This document shows positions 1 through 10,057 of a stretch of DNA of 64,000 nt, piece by piece (positions within the stretch are counted from its first letter, which is position 1; each line of letters begins with the position of its first letter). Both the position numbers and the translations under genes were made by a program. The notes beneath the pieces are model-generated. The model saw only the letters and a list, made by a program, of their open reading frames with translations, searched no databases and had not been told where the DNA came from. This DNA comes from Tetracladium setigerum (Eukaryota > Ascomycota > Leotiomycetes > Helotiales), in NCBI GenBank assembly GCA_031472005.1, contig PZJY01000007.1, positions 496,001 to 560,000 on the forward strand. The letters run 5' to 3'.

Positions 1-380
1 TCATAGAGTTTAGGGAGGCTGGGACGTAATTGGTTGCGTAGATGGTTTCTAGCAGGGTTCTTCGGATCGGCTGTTCATTGGTGTGGAGAGATACGAAATG
101 CTTCTCAAACAAGCATTTCTGGGGATGGTCGTACACTATGCCTTTTCCAGAAAACGAAGATGGGATGGGGGTGGTAGGATTTTCGGTTCATCCGTTTGGA
201 GCATGCGTCGTCACTGTCAATATGCAATAGCTTACCGTTGAGCTTGCCAATATCAAATGCGAGGATGTTTCTCTGCGCAATACAGCTATAATGGTATTTA
301 TGACGCGTATACAGTTCTTGCGCTTTCGCACCATATGAGTTTAGTTTTTGTTTGTGTTTTACTTCGGAGATGTCTGACAG
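1..380 (-). CDS. possible 3' part of an unknown gene running off the left edge
   Basis: Read on the minus strand, positions 135 down to 1 stay open for about 45 codons of coding-like sequence (begins VYDHPQKCLF, later HTNEQPIRRT). This joins in frame to an upstream open stretch ending at 236 (AFDIGKLN) across a plausible 100-base intron, with a GTAAGC donor at 235 and an ATAG acceptor at 136. The upstream exon limit is not determined; about 380 is a guess within an open frame that runs to about 530. I recognise no domain. The stop codon lies outside the window. It could also be a decayed gene fragment. Confidence 0.33.
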
Positions 381-1228
381 GGAACTGATTCTGTATGACA
401 GAATCTCGATTGCCAAGCAGACGGATGGGGAATGAGGACGAACCACTTTGCTTCGTGGCAAACCGACTGATAGAAACCAAAGAAAACCGAAATGCGGGAT
501 CCGGATGCGAAAATAACGGCTTTGACACATTTTCCAAAAGCTTATTGTACTTTAGCATAAAACCTTATCAGTCATGGCGATACAGGGAGGGGTATGAGGC
601 ATGAACTCCTGAAATCTGGACCATGGATAATGTTTCCTGTGCGAGAGGGAGGATGAGATATTCTAGAAAAATGGGATAAATCATTGAGAATTGTGGTTAA
701 ATTAGTGTTAGCTAGGAAATTGTCTATGGAATGCTTCGAAGTTTGCAAACCGTTCTTCCTGTTCAGGTCCCTATGCCGAGAATTGTCGGAAGAGATCTAC
801 ACTGCATTAGGTGGGGCCTAATGCTGCATGAGCATTTCGGATTTTCGGATACAGGGGCTGTTGTTATACGGCTGTTGCCGAAATGACGATGCTTAGGCTC
901 GAAGCTCCCTGGAGTGCTTGCGCTATCTTCGCTTTTCTATTCAGACAAGCATTTTAATCTGGCATCTGCTCATATATCAAAATAGTACAAACAGTTTTAG
1001 TTCTTCATCCTCAACGATTTGGCCTCTTGTTATTACTCAGCAATACGCGGGATCTCATTCTAGTAGCTCTCAGCGCCCCGGTGCTTTAATCTATTAATCT
1101 ATCACAGGGCCATTTCTTTTGTGGAGTTCTGTGTCCGATTTAAGGAGGCTGACATGTCATACGGAGCTAGAATGGATCCATTAACTCAGTTTAACATCTA
1201 AAATCAACTTTTCTGAAGCCCAGCCACA
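381..1228. other. intergenic, nothing recognised
   Basis: I see no supported coding, RNA or repeat feature here. It separates the left-edge fragment from the 3' end of the zinc-cluster regulator. Confidence 0.6.
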
Positions 1229-2581
1229 CTACAGGGAGGAGTCATCTAACAGCCCAAAAACTGGAATCATTCCTTCAAAGTTTTCATCATCCATTGGAGC
1301 ATATCCATCACGATTCCAGTCTTCCCCCTCCAATGCCTCTATTTGGTTCCTCTCGCCATCTGTCTTCAAACTCGCCCAGTGTAACAGCGTCCTCCATTCT
1401 TCCGGGAGGTTTTGTTCCATAACCGCGTCTACAATTCTTCTTCCGGCGTTACCAATCCACCAGTGCTCCTTCAGCACATGCAGAACCATCCCATAAAATC
1501 CAAGAATTATCAGTGCCGCCGGTTCGTGGTCTCTCATAGCCTGGAAGAGTCTAATAGAGAGCGTGAAGGGCCACGTCAGGAGATGAAGGTTGTGAGAGGG
1601 GTGGAGAGCATTACGCAAGTGGCGGACGGCGTCGGTATAATCAGTTTGTTGCTGTGATTTCTTGTTGGCTCCCATTTTGTTAAAGGCTTGAACACGCCAC
1701 TCGAGAGCTTGTAAGGCGATCTCAACATCTGCCACGGCGGGATTGGATTGTGTCTCCAAATACATGCCTGTTGTTGAATGTGGAAACAAAAGTTGACCTG
1801 CTGGGCTATCTTCAACAATCTGCCAGCTAACCGGAGGGTCGTCTTTGAGCGCGCGAATAGATTTGAAGTTGTCGAGAATAGGGTCGATGCTCTCTGCTCC
1901 TGAAATTGACGGATCTAATAGTCTTGCGAGTGACACGGCGCTTTCTACGAGGACTAAGCTTGCTATTGCATCTGAAGTTGCGCAATCGACTTTCAAACGT
2001 CGAAAAAGGATATCTGACGATGCGGTGGTAGAGTTATGTTGAATTATTTCGGGATGGTGGTAATGATGTGCGGTATTAGCTTGAAGGTATCTCTTGTGCA
2101 GCGCAGAAAGAGACAATACGGCACACATGAGAAATGGATGATTGTAGGCTTCTCGAGGTATGACAGTATGCCATAACTCCTCGTACATTGCGCCGAAAGC
2201 CATAGCATGTGAGGTAGAGATAGTGTAATGAAAGAACAACGCCAAATCCTGGTTTGAAAACCAACGTTCTGGCGATGCTGTCGATGACGAGGCGGACGGT
2301 GTTTCGTATTCGCCCTCGATGGATGGGGAGGTAGTGTTATCTTTCACTGATCGTACCTTCGGCCATGACGAACGACCTCTCATGCCGTTACGTATATCGT
2401 TGGGGCTGTTGGTTGTGGACCGCGATCTATGGATCGTGTTTGGTACAGATAAGTATTCGCAGGGCCGGTTGTATTTCGCGCAAAAGCTGCAGGTCGGTTT
2501 GTTTTCGTCACATTTAACTCGTCTGGCCTTGCAAACTGTGCAGCCATGGCGACTCTTGCTGTGTGATGCGCGAGAAGGCAT
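1229..2581 (-). CDS. Zn(II)2Cys6 fungal transcription factor, Upc2-like type
   Basis: Predicted nuclear DNA-binding regulator of 450 residues in a single exon. The N-terminus carries a complete zinc cluster, C14-X2-C17-X6-C24-X6-C31-X2-C34-X6-C41, with the family signature KARRVKCDENKP. A low-complexity Ser/Thr-rich linker follows (about 50-105). Next comes a helical region containing WHTVIP and HPFLMCAVLSLSALH, typical of the regulatory domain of sterol-uptake-control-like fungal regulators. The start is the ATG directly before the basic stretch that leads into the zinc cluster. Targets cannot be read from sequence. The divergent neighbour about 600 bases away is a sterol-glucosyltransferase-like gene, so co-regulation is possible but only an inference. 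Confidence 0.88.
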   Translation of the reverse strand: MPSRASHSKSRHGCTVCKARRVKCDENKPTCSFCAKYNRPCEYLSVPNTIHRSRSTTNSPNDIRNGMRGRSSWPKVRSVKDNTTSPSIEGEYETPSASSSTASPERWFSNQDLALFFHYTISTSHAMAFGAMYEELWHTVIPREAYNHPFLMCAVLSLSALHKRYLQANTAHHYHHPEIIQHNSTTASSDILFRRLKVDCATSDAIASLVLVESAVSLARLLDPSISGAESIDPILDNFKSIRALKDDPPVSWQIVEDSPAGQLLFPHSTTGMYLETQSNPAVADVEIALQALEWRVQAFNKMGANKKSQQQTDYTDAVRHLRNALHPSHNLHLLTWPFTLSIRLFQAMRDHEPAALIILGFYGMVLHVLKEHWWIGNAGRRIVDAVMEQNLPEEWRTLLHWASLKTDGERNQIEALEGEDWNRDGYAPMDDENFEGMIPVFGLLDDSSL

Positions 2582-3188
2582 ATTCGATTTTTATGGATGT
2601 AGTCTGAAGCGCAGGCAGTGCAATGTAATAGCACCCGGGCAGGATGTCCAAAAACGAGGTATATAGAAAACACTCAGTAGGAGGAAGTGTAAGTAGAAGG
2701 GGACGATGAGATGCGAGGAGAGGCAAGACAGATATCTTGCATACAGACCTCCAGCTCTGTTATATGAGGATTAATTGCCCTCAGCTATATCCAGTACGAT
2801 CATTCCTGGCTGGTCATCTTTCTAACCAATCGCTGGTCGTTGCGAGGAACCCGAGAGTGGGTCCGGATCTGCAGATCTGGCTTAAGCCACATGTTTACGA
2901 GGACAAGCAGAGGCGAGACAGGGGCGAGATCGGTATTCGTCGGTACTTGAGTAATGCTTCATTACTCATTTATAGTTGAGTCTCTCCCTAACCGTCTTGC
3001 GATATTCCATTACTTTCTTGCAAGCATTTCTATTCCTTAGAGTGGGCACATTCCTCGAACCTTACGCCGTCTGTTTACGCCTATTTCAACTGCCAAGAAA
3101 ACAACAGCATCACCATTTCATAAAAACTTACACGGACTGGCAGAGATTTAAGGACAGGATTCTCTGAAGCCGTCCTCAGCTATTCGCC
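2582..3188. promoter_or_regulatory. shared divergent promoter region
   Basis: About 600 bases lie between the starts of the divergently transcribed zinc-cluster regulator and the glucosyltransferase gene. It must hold both 5' regions. I see no defined binding site that I can support. Confidence 0.45.
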
Positions 3189-6100
3189 ATGGGGAAAAAA
3201 GACAGAGATATTTCAAAGGATCATGAGAGTGCGCAGGCGCAACGAGACTCCTATGGGTATGGCTCAGGAATCAGTGGAGATAGCGGCAACCATGAGGTAG
3301 ATGCCAGTTCACAAGACATCGATTGGGATCAACCGCCTGCGTACAGTTTTCATGGGTCTGGTCCACAAGTTGAGACGAAGGTTGTTGCGCAAGGTTAATT
3401 CATACCCCTATATGTGCATGATTGGAATAGCGGTAGCTAACACACAACTTGTTCAGATGATGGGAGAATAGCCATCAGTCTAGTCGCTCTTGAGAAAGTG
3501 CCTATTCCAATTCCAGCAGAACCACGGCCGTATATTCTACCAAATATCGCCAACTCCAAATCTCCGTCTCTAAATATCGTGATTCAGATTGTGGGTAGTA
3601 GAGGTGAGTTTGGCTACTCAGTTTGAACTAAGAACATGTTCGTGAATTAAAATGTATAGGGGATGTTCAACCTTTCATAGCTTTGGGGACCACGCTGCAG
3701 GCAGCAGGACATCGCATCAGAATTGCAACCCACGACGTCTTCAAAGATTTCGTTCAAAAGACTGGTTTGGAGTTCTTTCCTATCGGTGGAGATCCCGCAT
3801 CCCTAATGTCGGTTCGTAGATTCTGTAGAAGAATCCGATGTCCCTAGCTAAGTAAACCCACAGTACATGGTCAGAAATCCAGGGATCATTCCAAAGTTCG
3901 AAACAATGTTTAGCGGCGAGATCTCCCAGAAACGGAAAATGGTATATTCTATGCTTGAGGGCTGCTGGAAGTCCTGTATTGAGCCGGACCCAGAAACCGG
4001 TGTGCCATTTGTGGCGGAAGCCATAATCGCCAATCCGCCAAGTTTCGCGCATCTTCACTGTGCAGAGGTCTTGGGAATTCCTCTGCACTTAATGTTCACA
4101 ATGCCTTGGAGTCCTACTAGGGCATTCCCTCATCCGTTAGCCAATATTGAACGATCCGATGCGGATTTACGAACTTCAAATTACTTGTCATATGCACTTG
4201 TGGAGATCATGACTTGGCAGGGGTAAGCTTTTAAGCCCGGAATTTCGTCTGAATAGTGGGTTAACATGCTTTAGTCTCCAGGATGTTATAAATCTTTGGC
4301 GTGAAAAGTCACTGAGTCTGGAACGTATACCGATGGCATCGGGTCCTCTACTTTGCGACACCATGCAGGTTCCCTTCACCTACTGCTGGTCACCTGCTTT
4401 TGTTCCGAAACCAGCTGACTGGGGGAACTATCTCGGTAAATTCATCTGTTCAGTACGAGTGGTAAAATATTGACATTATTCAGACGTATGTGGATTCTTT
4501 TTCAGAGAGGAACCAGATTATACACCCGCTGCGGACCTGGACAACTTCTTAAGAACTGGTCCCCCACCTGTCTATATTGGCTTTGGTAGCATTGTCATCG
4601 ACGATCCGGACAGATTAACAAATAATTTGATTGCGGCGGTTCGAGCGTGCGGGGCGAGAGCTATCATCTCTCGTGGTTGGAGTAAGCTTGGTTCGAGCTT
4701 GGATGAACGTGCCTACCCTGACATATTTTTCCTTGGAGATTGTCCTCACGGTAAGCTTATCTTGTTCATGTTCTGGGTTACGCTCACCGGGACTAACTCA
4801 ATATAATTTTTATTAGAATGGTTGTTCAAGCAGGTCTCTTGCGTTGTGCATCACGGTGGCGCTGGGACTACAGCTTGCGGTCTTCTCAACGGCCGCCCAA
4901 CAGCGATTGTGCCATTTTTCGGCGAGTGAGTTACAATATTTTTATTCGTTTCCTTCAGATTTTCAATAATTGAATAGTGAGCTAATTTGTTTAATCACTG
5001 TCAGCCAAGCCTTTTGGGGTCAAATGATCGCCGCAGCAGGAGCAGGACCACTTCCAGTTCACCACAAAACCGTCAACGAACAAAATCTCACCGAAGCCAT
5101 TCAGTACTGCTTGACAGACGCAGCTATGTCCGCTGCTGCCGAAATCTCAGAGCGAATGAGGGAGGAAAGTGGTGTGGAGACCGCAGTTCAGTCCTTTCAC
5201 AGAAATCTGCCAGTAGATGCTCTCCGTTGCGACATTCTTCCGAACCAAGCCGCCGTTTGGCAATACACCAGCAAGAGCAAAAAAGCCCCAAAGAAGACTA
5301 TCAAACTGTCAGATGAGGCAGCTTTCATCCTTGTTGAGCAGAAGAAACTCGATCCAAAGCTTTTGAAGCTGTAAGTCTCCATCCCCGCAACGCAAATATC
5401 TTGCATCTGATTGTCAGACGCTGATGAAGAATTAAGATATCAACCTAAACCCATTTCAATTGAGAGGATCCGGTGGGACCCAGTATCAGCCGGTACCCAG
5501 GTTCTTCTCGGCGTCATGACGGACTTCACAGTAGGATTCAGTGAAATCTTCACCGGGCCCGCGAAAGCATTTCAGAGCAAAGAGAATGGTGGCGGCGGTA
5601 GCGAGGCTGCCAAATCATTCGGAAAGGGACTTGGCAAGATGGTCACCGTGCTTCCAAAAGCAACTCTTGTGGATTTCCCACTGGCTCTGACAGAGGGACT
5701 GCATCACATGCCCAAACTGTATGGCGAGGAGGTGAGGAATCATGGCAAGGTTAAGGATTGGAAAAGCGGCGGTGTAGTCGCTGGAAAGGTATGTTATGCT
5801 CCTTGTTGTGGTTAAAACTTTTGGCCGCTCTCTGTTTAACAACTTCATCACAGAACTTCGGCTATGGCTTCATGGACGGAATCTCGGGCACAATTACCAA
5901 ACCCTACAAAGGTGCTAAAGAGGGTGGTTGGGCCGGTTTGGAAAAGGCGTAGCAAAAGGTGCGGTGGGGTTAGTCGCTGGCCCTGGATCGGCCATGTTCG
6001 GACTCTTTGCGTATCCATTCCTGGGCATGTATAAATCCATTTCCACCTCTGCGATGTCCCCAGCGGAGAAAAAGATCATGTTGGCAAGGCAGGTTTATGG

Positions 6101-6203
6101 CAGTTATATGGCGAGGGGAAGAGACAGGCGGGATAACGCACAGGCTGAAGAAGGGCGTGCGACGATTTTGGCGGGTTGGGAGAAGTTGAAGGTCGTAGCG
6201 TAA
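3189..6203 (+). CDS. UDP-glucose:sterol glucosyltransferase-like GT1 enzyme, with a 3' frameshift
   Basis: Predicted to transfer glucose from UDP-glucose to a sterol or related lipid. Phase-consistent exons: 3189-3393, 3457-3603, 3660-3811, 3864-4222, 4275-4435, 4484-4750, 4817-4925, 5005-5370, 5437-5788, 5854 onward. The N-terminal GT28-type fold starts at [16 protein letters not shown] (residues ~107-122). The sugar-nucleotide end holds FLGDCPHEW and HHGGAGTT (~442-449), then PFFGDQAFWG. The C-terminal tail ([15 protein letters not shown]) is typical of fungal members. Exon 9 uses the acceptor AATTAAG because the nearer CAG gives an immediate stop. In exon 10 the frame ends at TAG 5950-5952 (738 residues). 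The +1-shifted frame continues the conserved tail ([13 protein letters not shown]) to TAA at 6201-6203, so one base seems to be missing near 5936-5940. No PH or GRAM domain precedes the catalytic part, unlike Atg26. Confidence 0.85.
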
Positions 6204-6711
6204 GTGGTGTATTCATAAAGGAAGATTTGTATTGTATTGGAAGTCAAATGTACCGAATGGACCTAGACCAAAGATTTTATATTCAAAGCCATGCAAAAAG
6301 AGTCCATGGGACAATTTCTTGATGTAGTGTTATGACCCTCAAATGATATGTAGGAGTGCCGCGAGCATCCCTCCATACGCTAGTTAATCTATTGGTTTGC
6401 CTAATGATCTGCCATCGAAACTTAATTCTTGTCGGAATATTCAGAACAGCTCCGCGTTTTGCTGCTTTCATCTGAAAATTTGGGGTGAATAAAGTGAAGT
6501 GAAGCGAATTGAGTGAAAGGAGGCATATCTTGGCAATGCCTCAAAGACCTGAAATTCAATCTTCAGAAAGCTTCCCATCCTCACTGCTGTCATCTCCCTA
6601 CCTAAAATTTATCTCGCTCACCCCAACATCTCTCCACCACGTCTAGCCGATCTGGGCTTTCACTCCTCAAAACACCACCACCAACAACAACAACAACGCA
6701 TCATCATCGCC
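6204..6711. other. intergenic, CA-rich 5' leader
   Basis: No gene is seen. The last 60 bases before the next start are rich in CAC/CAA repeats, which is common in fungal 5' untranslated leaders. Confidence 0.5.
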
Positions 6712-7441
6712 ATGGTCACGTAAGATATCCTTCCACTGCTTCAGAATCTGCCAGTGCCAGTGCTAACTAGTCAGCCACGACCTGAGTCCATACGTATACA
6801 TCTTTGCCCGCAATGGGGAAGAATCAGCATCCGCTTTCCTCAAGCTCGAGTTTCTTCGAAGTCAATCTCCCAAATTCAAAATCATCCTCGACCAACAACC
6901 TGACCCCGTTGGCTCCGAAATCATCTCACCAACATCTCTGCCAAGTGATCTGCCAATGAAGACTCTCGTCCTCGAGGGTGTCTCCTCCGAGAAACTGCAA
7001 TCCCTTATCACCTTCTCCCAATCCAGAAAGATCGACCAATCCCTCATCACCAACTACAAACTCATCAACCTCACCCAGCTCTACTTCTTCTGCGAGGAAT
7101 TCCAAATCTTTGGTCTCCAAGACGTTGTGGTCGACGGCATCTACAACCTTGTCACCGACATTGCCAGGTTCAACGAGGAGGAATTCGGTGGAATGTGTGC
7201 TGTGGTCAGACAATTTGGTGGTGTTGCTCAGTTCTATAATCAAATCTGGCTCTTGGCAATTGAGTGTGTTGCTCTTTTGTTTCCTTCCGCTATGATTCGA
7301 CAGGTTCCGGTTGAGATTAAGGAGCATGCCTTTTTGTTGATTCGTCACCACCATGATACGAAGGAGGAGGAAAAGAACCCACGGAAAATTCGCCCCATTG
7401 AGTCTTTTCGCCACAAGAACAAGAAGACGATAAGGAATTGA
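6712..7441 (+). CDS. BTB/POZ-like domain protein
   Basis: Two exons, 6712-6719 and 6775-7441, give 224 residues. The first exon encodes only Met-Val plus two bases of Thr. Its intron has a GTAAGA donor and a GCTAAC branch. The middle of the protein has the BTB-family pattern in which a strand and turn lead to a helix: YKLINLTQLYFFCEEFQIFG followed by LQDVVVDGIY, matching the usual 'L..Y..A....I..LQN..'. The N-terminal strand region (YVYIFARNG) is diverged, so the domain call is moderate. The C-terminus is basic (KNKKTIRN). Role unknown; BTB domains mediate dimerisation or cullin-3 binding. It is the first of six such genes here. Confidence 0.6.
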
Positions 7442-8977
7442 ATAGAAAATACTGAGCAAGCATAAATATATTGGTCAGACATTAGTGGACATGGTCAGGG
7501 AATAGAGAACTTCAAAATCTCACTGATGGTAGAAATCAATTGAATTTCTTGAAACAAATGCGAGTTGTTCATTGGTTGTCCGTAGAATCTCGTGTCAGTC
7601 ACTTCTTCTTCTTTTTATTTGGTGCCAAAAAATATCTCTCTGTTCTGCGTGCTTCGCTTCCCTTGTAAGCCACTAATGTTTTGATATTCATGTTGTTATA
7701 GAGAAATCAATACACGTCCCGAAAGCACGGCAATTGAACATGTTCTTAGAGATGACGCCACGTATATCGAGTATTGCCCCTAGATCGTACCAAAGTTGGA
7801 AGCAAAAGGCGGCATTCTCGGAAATCATGAAATCGATGTTGTCATCACAAGGAAACTGACGAAGAGCCTCTGCGCTATTTTCGGGAACGAGATTGGTTCG
7901 GAGTTAAAGCTCCACCCCACCGCACCCTAACCCTACCTTATTTCAACTTCACTCAATACAAATGCCGTTAGGACTATCAAGTTTCATCGACTCTTTTCTG
8001 AGTTCAACGCTTTTCTCATAACCTTGAACTCAAGGATGATTGGTGAAATAGAGATGTAGCCCTGTTCTAAAAAACATGCACATGCCTCAATTGTTACACC
8101 TCACCTGTGCCACAACGCCATGCGCCTTGTTAGTAATGCATTGCATAGTCTTTGGGTCGACATATTCTTGCTTTGCTTCATCTCGATTTCCCCAACCACA
8201 TGTAAAATGGTCTAAAGTACCAGTATGTCGATCGAAAAAGAACGATGAGCATCGAATCAACAAATCGAGATAGAAACCGCGCCCGGAACTGGTCAGCCGA
8301 CTTTTCAAGCTTGAAGACTTGGACATTCAACTAAGCGAATATGCCACGGGTTAGTTTGTGATTTTTATCGAACTTTCTTTACATTATGAGTGTTCTTGTA
8401 GTTGCATGTCATGATATCAAGAGAATGGCAGTGGTGGATCAGAAGTTCGACCGTCATACCAAGCATCACCTGTCAAAATACTCCGGTGTAACAACTTCAA
8501 AAAGCTTAATTTATGTGACTAAACGCAAAGTCTCAACGCTTCTAGACAAATAGAGAAAAATATATACATTTTCGCCGGTGGACCAATCGCATGTGGGTTT
8601 TTGAATCAGTACGTAACTAACAATTTATTCCAAGAACCCCAAGTATTGAATCGATGAGACGAACCCCATCAACTAATGTACCGCTGTCACTATCACAAGC
8701 TTCTTCTCTTCTTCATTATTCTCACCCCTGACAATATACCAGATGCAAATATGATGTAAAGAAAATACCAACCAAGTTTCCTTCCGGTGGAGGAAACGTT
8801 CCAACCAGGCTTTTTTTTTTGGTTTCTCATTAAGTATAAATCAAATCATTTCCTATCAAAAATTCCATTCCTTTCATAATTAACAACAACCATAATCATC
8901 AAACCCATCGTCTGCGCTTCAAATAGCACATAATTCATCTTCCGAATCTCATCTTCATCGTCCAATCCACTATCACG
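7442..8977. other. intergenic, AT-rich, nothing recognised
   Basis: About 1.5 kb without a supported gene. Short open frames on both strands lack domain signal. A T-run at about 8811-8820 and pyrimidine-rich sequence precede the opsin-related gene and belong to its promoter and leader. Confidence 0.55.
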
Positions 8978-10057
8978 ATGGCAGTCCTCAACACCCGTGG
9001 AAACGACGCACTCAGAGTCAATCCCTCCAATGCAGATCGAGACTTAACCGTCAACGGCTCCAACTGGCTCTGGGCCGTCACAGCCCTTATGGGTCTGGTA
9101 TTCCTCGGTTTTCTCGCCTGGACAATTTCAAGACACAAGCTGGTGAAGACAACCCACAGCACCAGCAACCACCACGGCAAGAAACCTCCACAACACGATG
9201 GATTCGTCGATGAAAACATTACCAATAACGGCGTTGCATCTGTAGGATCTGCGGCTACTGTCCTCAGCAAGGAGCGTGTTTTCCACTATCTCTTCACACT
9301 TGCTGCTTACATCGCCTTCATCTCCTACTTCACCATGGCTTCAAATCTCGGGAAGACACCAATTCGGCAATACATGAATAACGATAACGATGCTTCACAA
9401 ACTCGTGATGTCTCTTATGTTCGATACATCTACTACGTCACCGCCTGGCCGCTCGTCCTCATTGCCGTCCTCCTTCTAAGTGGTGTCAGTTGGGCAACGA
9501 TCCTTTTCATCGTCGCCCTACAAGAGATCTGGGTCGTTTCATGGCTCTGTGGTGCTCTTGTATCTACAAGCTACAAATGGGGATACTACACGTTCGGGCT
9601 TTTCGCTTACATCGTTCTCTCGTATCTTGTCCTGTCTTGGGGAATGACACATTCCACATACATCCGCACCAAAAAAACATATACCCTCCTCGCCGGTCTT
9701 CTCGTCGTCGCTTGGGCTCTGTATCCCATTGCTTGGGGCTTGAGTGAGGGATCTAACAGACTTTCGGTCACTGGAGAGAATATTTTCTATGGTATCCTCG
9801 ATATCATCGCTATTCCAGTCTTTGGCAGTTTGTTCTTGTTTCTGGAGACGAAGCGTGTTGCTCCTGAGGTTGCGAGATTTACTCAGACTGGTCGTGTGCA
9901 CGACTCAGCCAGGTATGATGATTCGCATGGTGTGTCGTCTGGTCATGCGGTTGGGCACAACAACCAGTCATTGAACAATGGACATGTCACTGGAGTGAAC
10001 GATAATCTACACCAAGGTCAACCGGGTGTCCCGGCCGTATCTGGCAATCAAGTCTAA
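8978..10057 (+). CDS. opsin-related protein (Yro2/Mrh1/ORP type) lacking the retinal lysine
   Basis: Seven-helix membrane protein of 359 residues in one exon, related to microbial rhodopsins. Helix A is residues ~28-49, helix B ~101-123, helix C ~149-168 (RYIYYVTAWPLVLI), and helix F ~241-254 (WALYPIAWGL, matching the bacteriorhodopsin W-A-Y-P-x-x-W pattern). Helix G starts ~271 with LDIIAIPVFG. Aligned to bacteriorhodopsin, Asp212 is kept (D275), but the Schiff-base Lys216 is Ile279, the proton acceptor Asp85 is Tyr152 and the donor Asp96 is Ala163. It should therefore neither bind retinal covalently nor pump protons; this group is known as stress-linked plasma-membrane proteins. Odd features are a ~50-residue His-rich A-B loop and a His/Asn/Gly-rich tail. 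Confidence 0.88.
   Translation: MAVLNTRGNDALRVNPSNADRDLTVNGSNWLWAVTALMGLVFLGFLAWTISRHKLVKTTHSTSNHHGKKPPQHDGFVDENITNNGVASVGSAATVLSKERVFHYLFTLAAYIAFISYFTMASNLGKTPIRQYMNNDNDASQTRDVSYVRYIYYVTAWPLVLIAVLLLSGVSWATILFIVALQEIWVVSWLCGALVSTSYKWGYYTFGLFAYIVLSYLVLSWGMTHSTYIRTKKTYTLLAGLLVVAWALYPIAWGLSEGSNRLSVTGENIFYGILDIIAIPVFGSLFLFLETKRVAPEVARFTQTGRVHDSARYDDSHGVSSGHAVGHNNQSLNNGHVTGVNDNLHQGQPGVPAVSGNQV

Noticed and set aside
5928..6203. Separate small gene downstream of the glucosyltransferase
   Set aside because: Its product is the expected C-terminal tail of the glucosyltransferase; better explained by a frameshift than a new gene.
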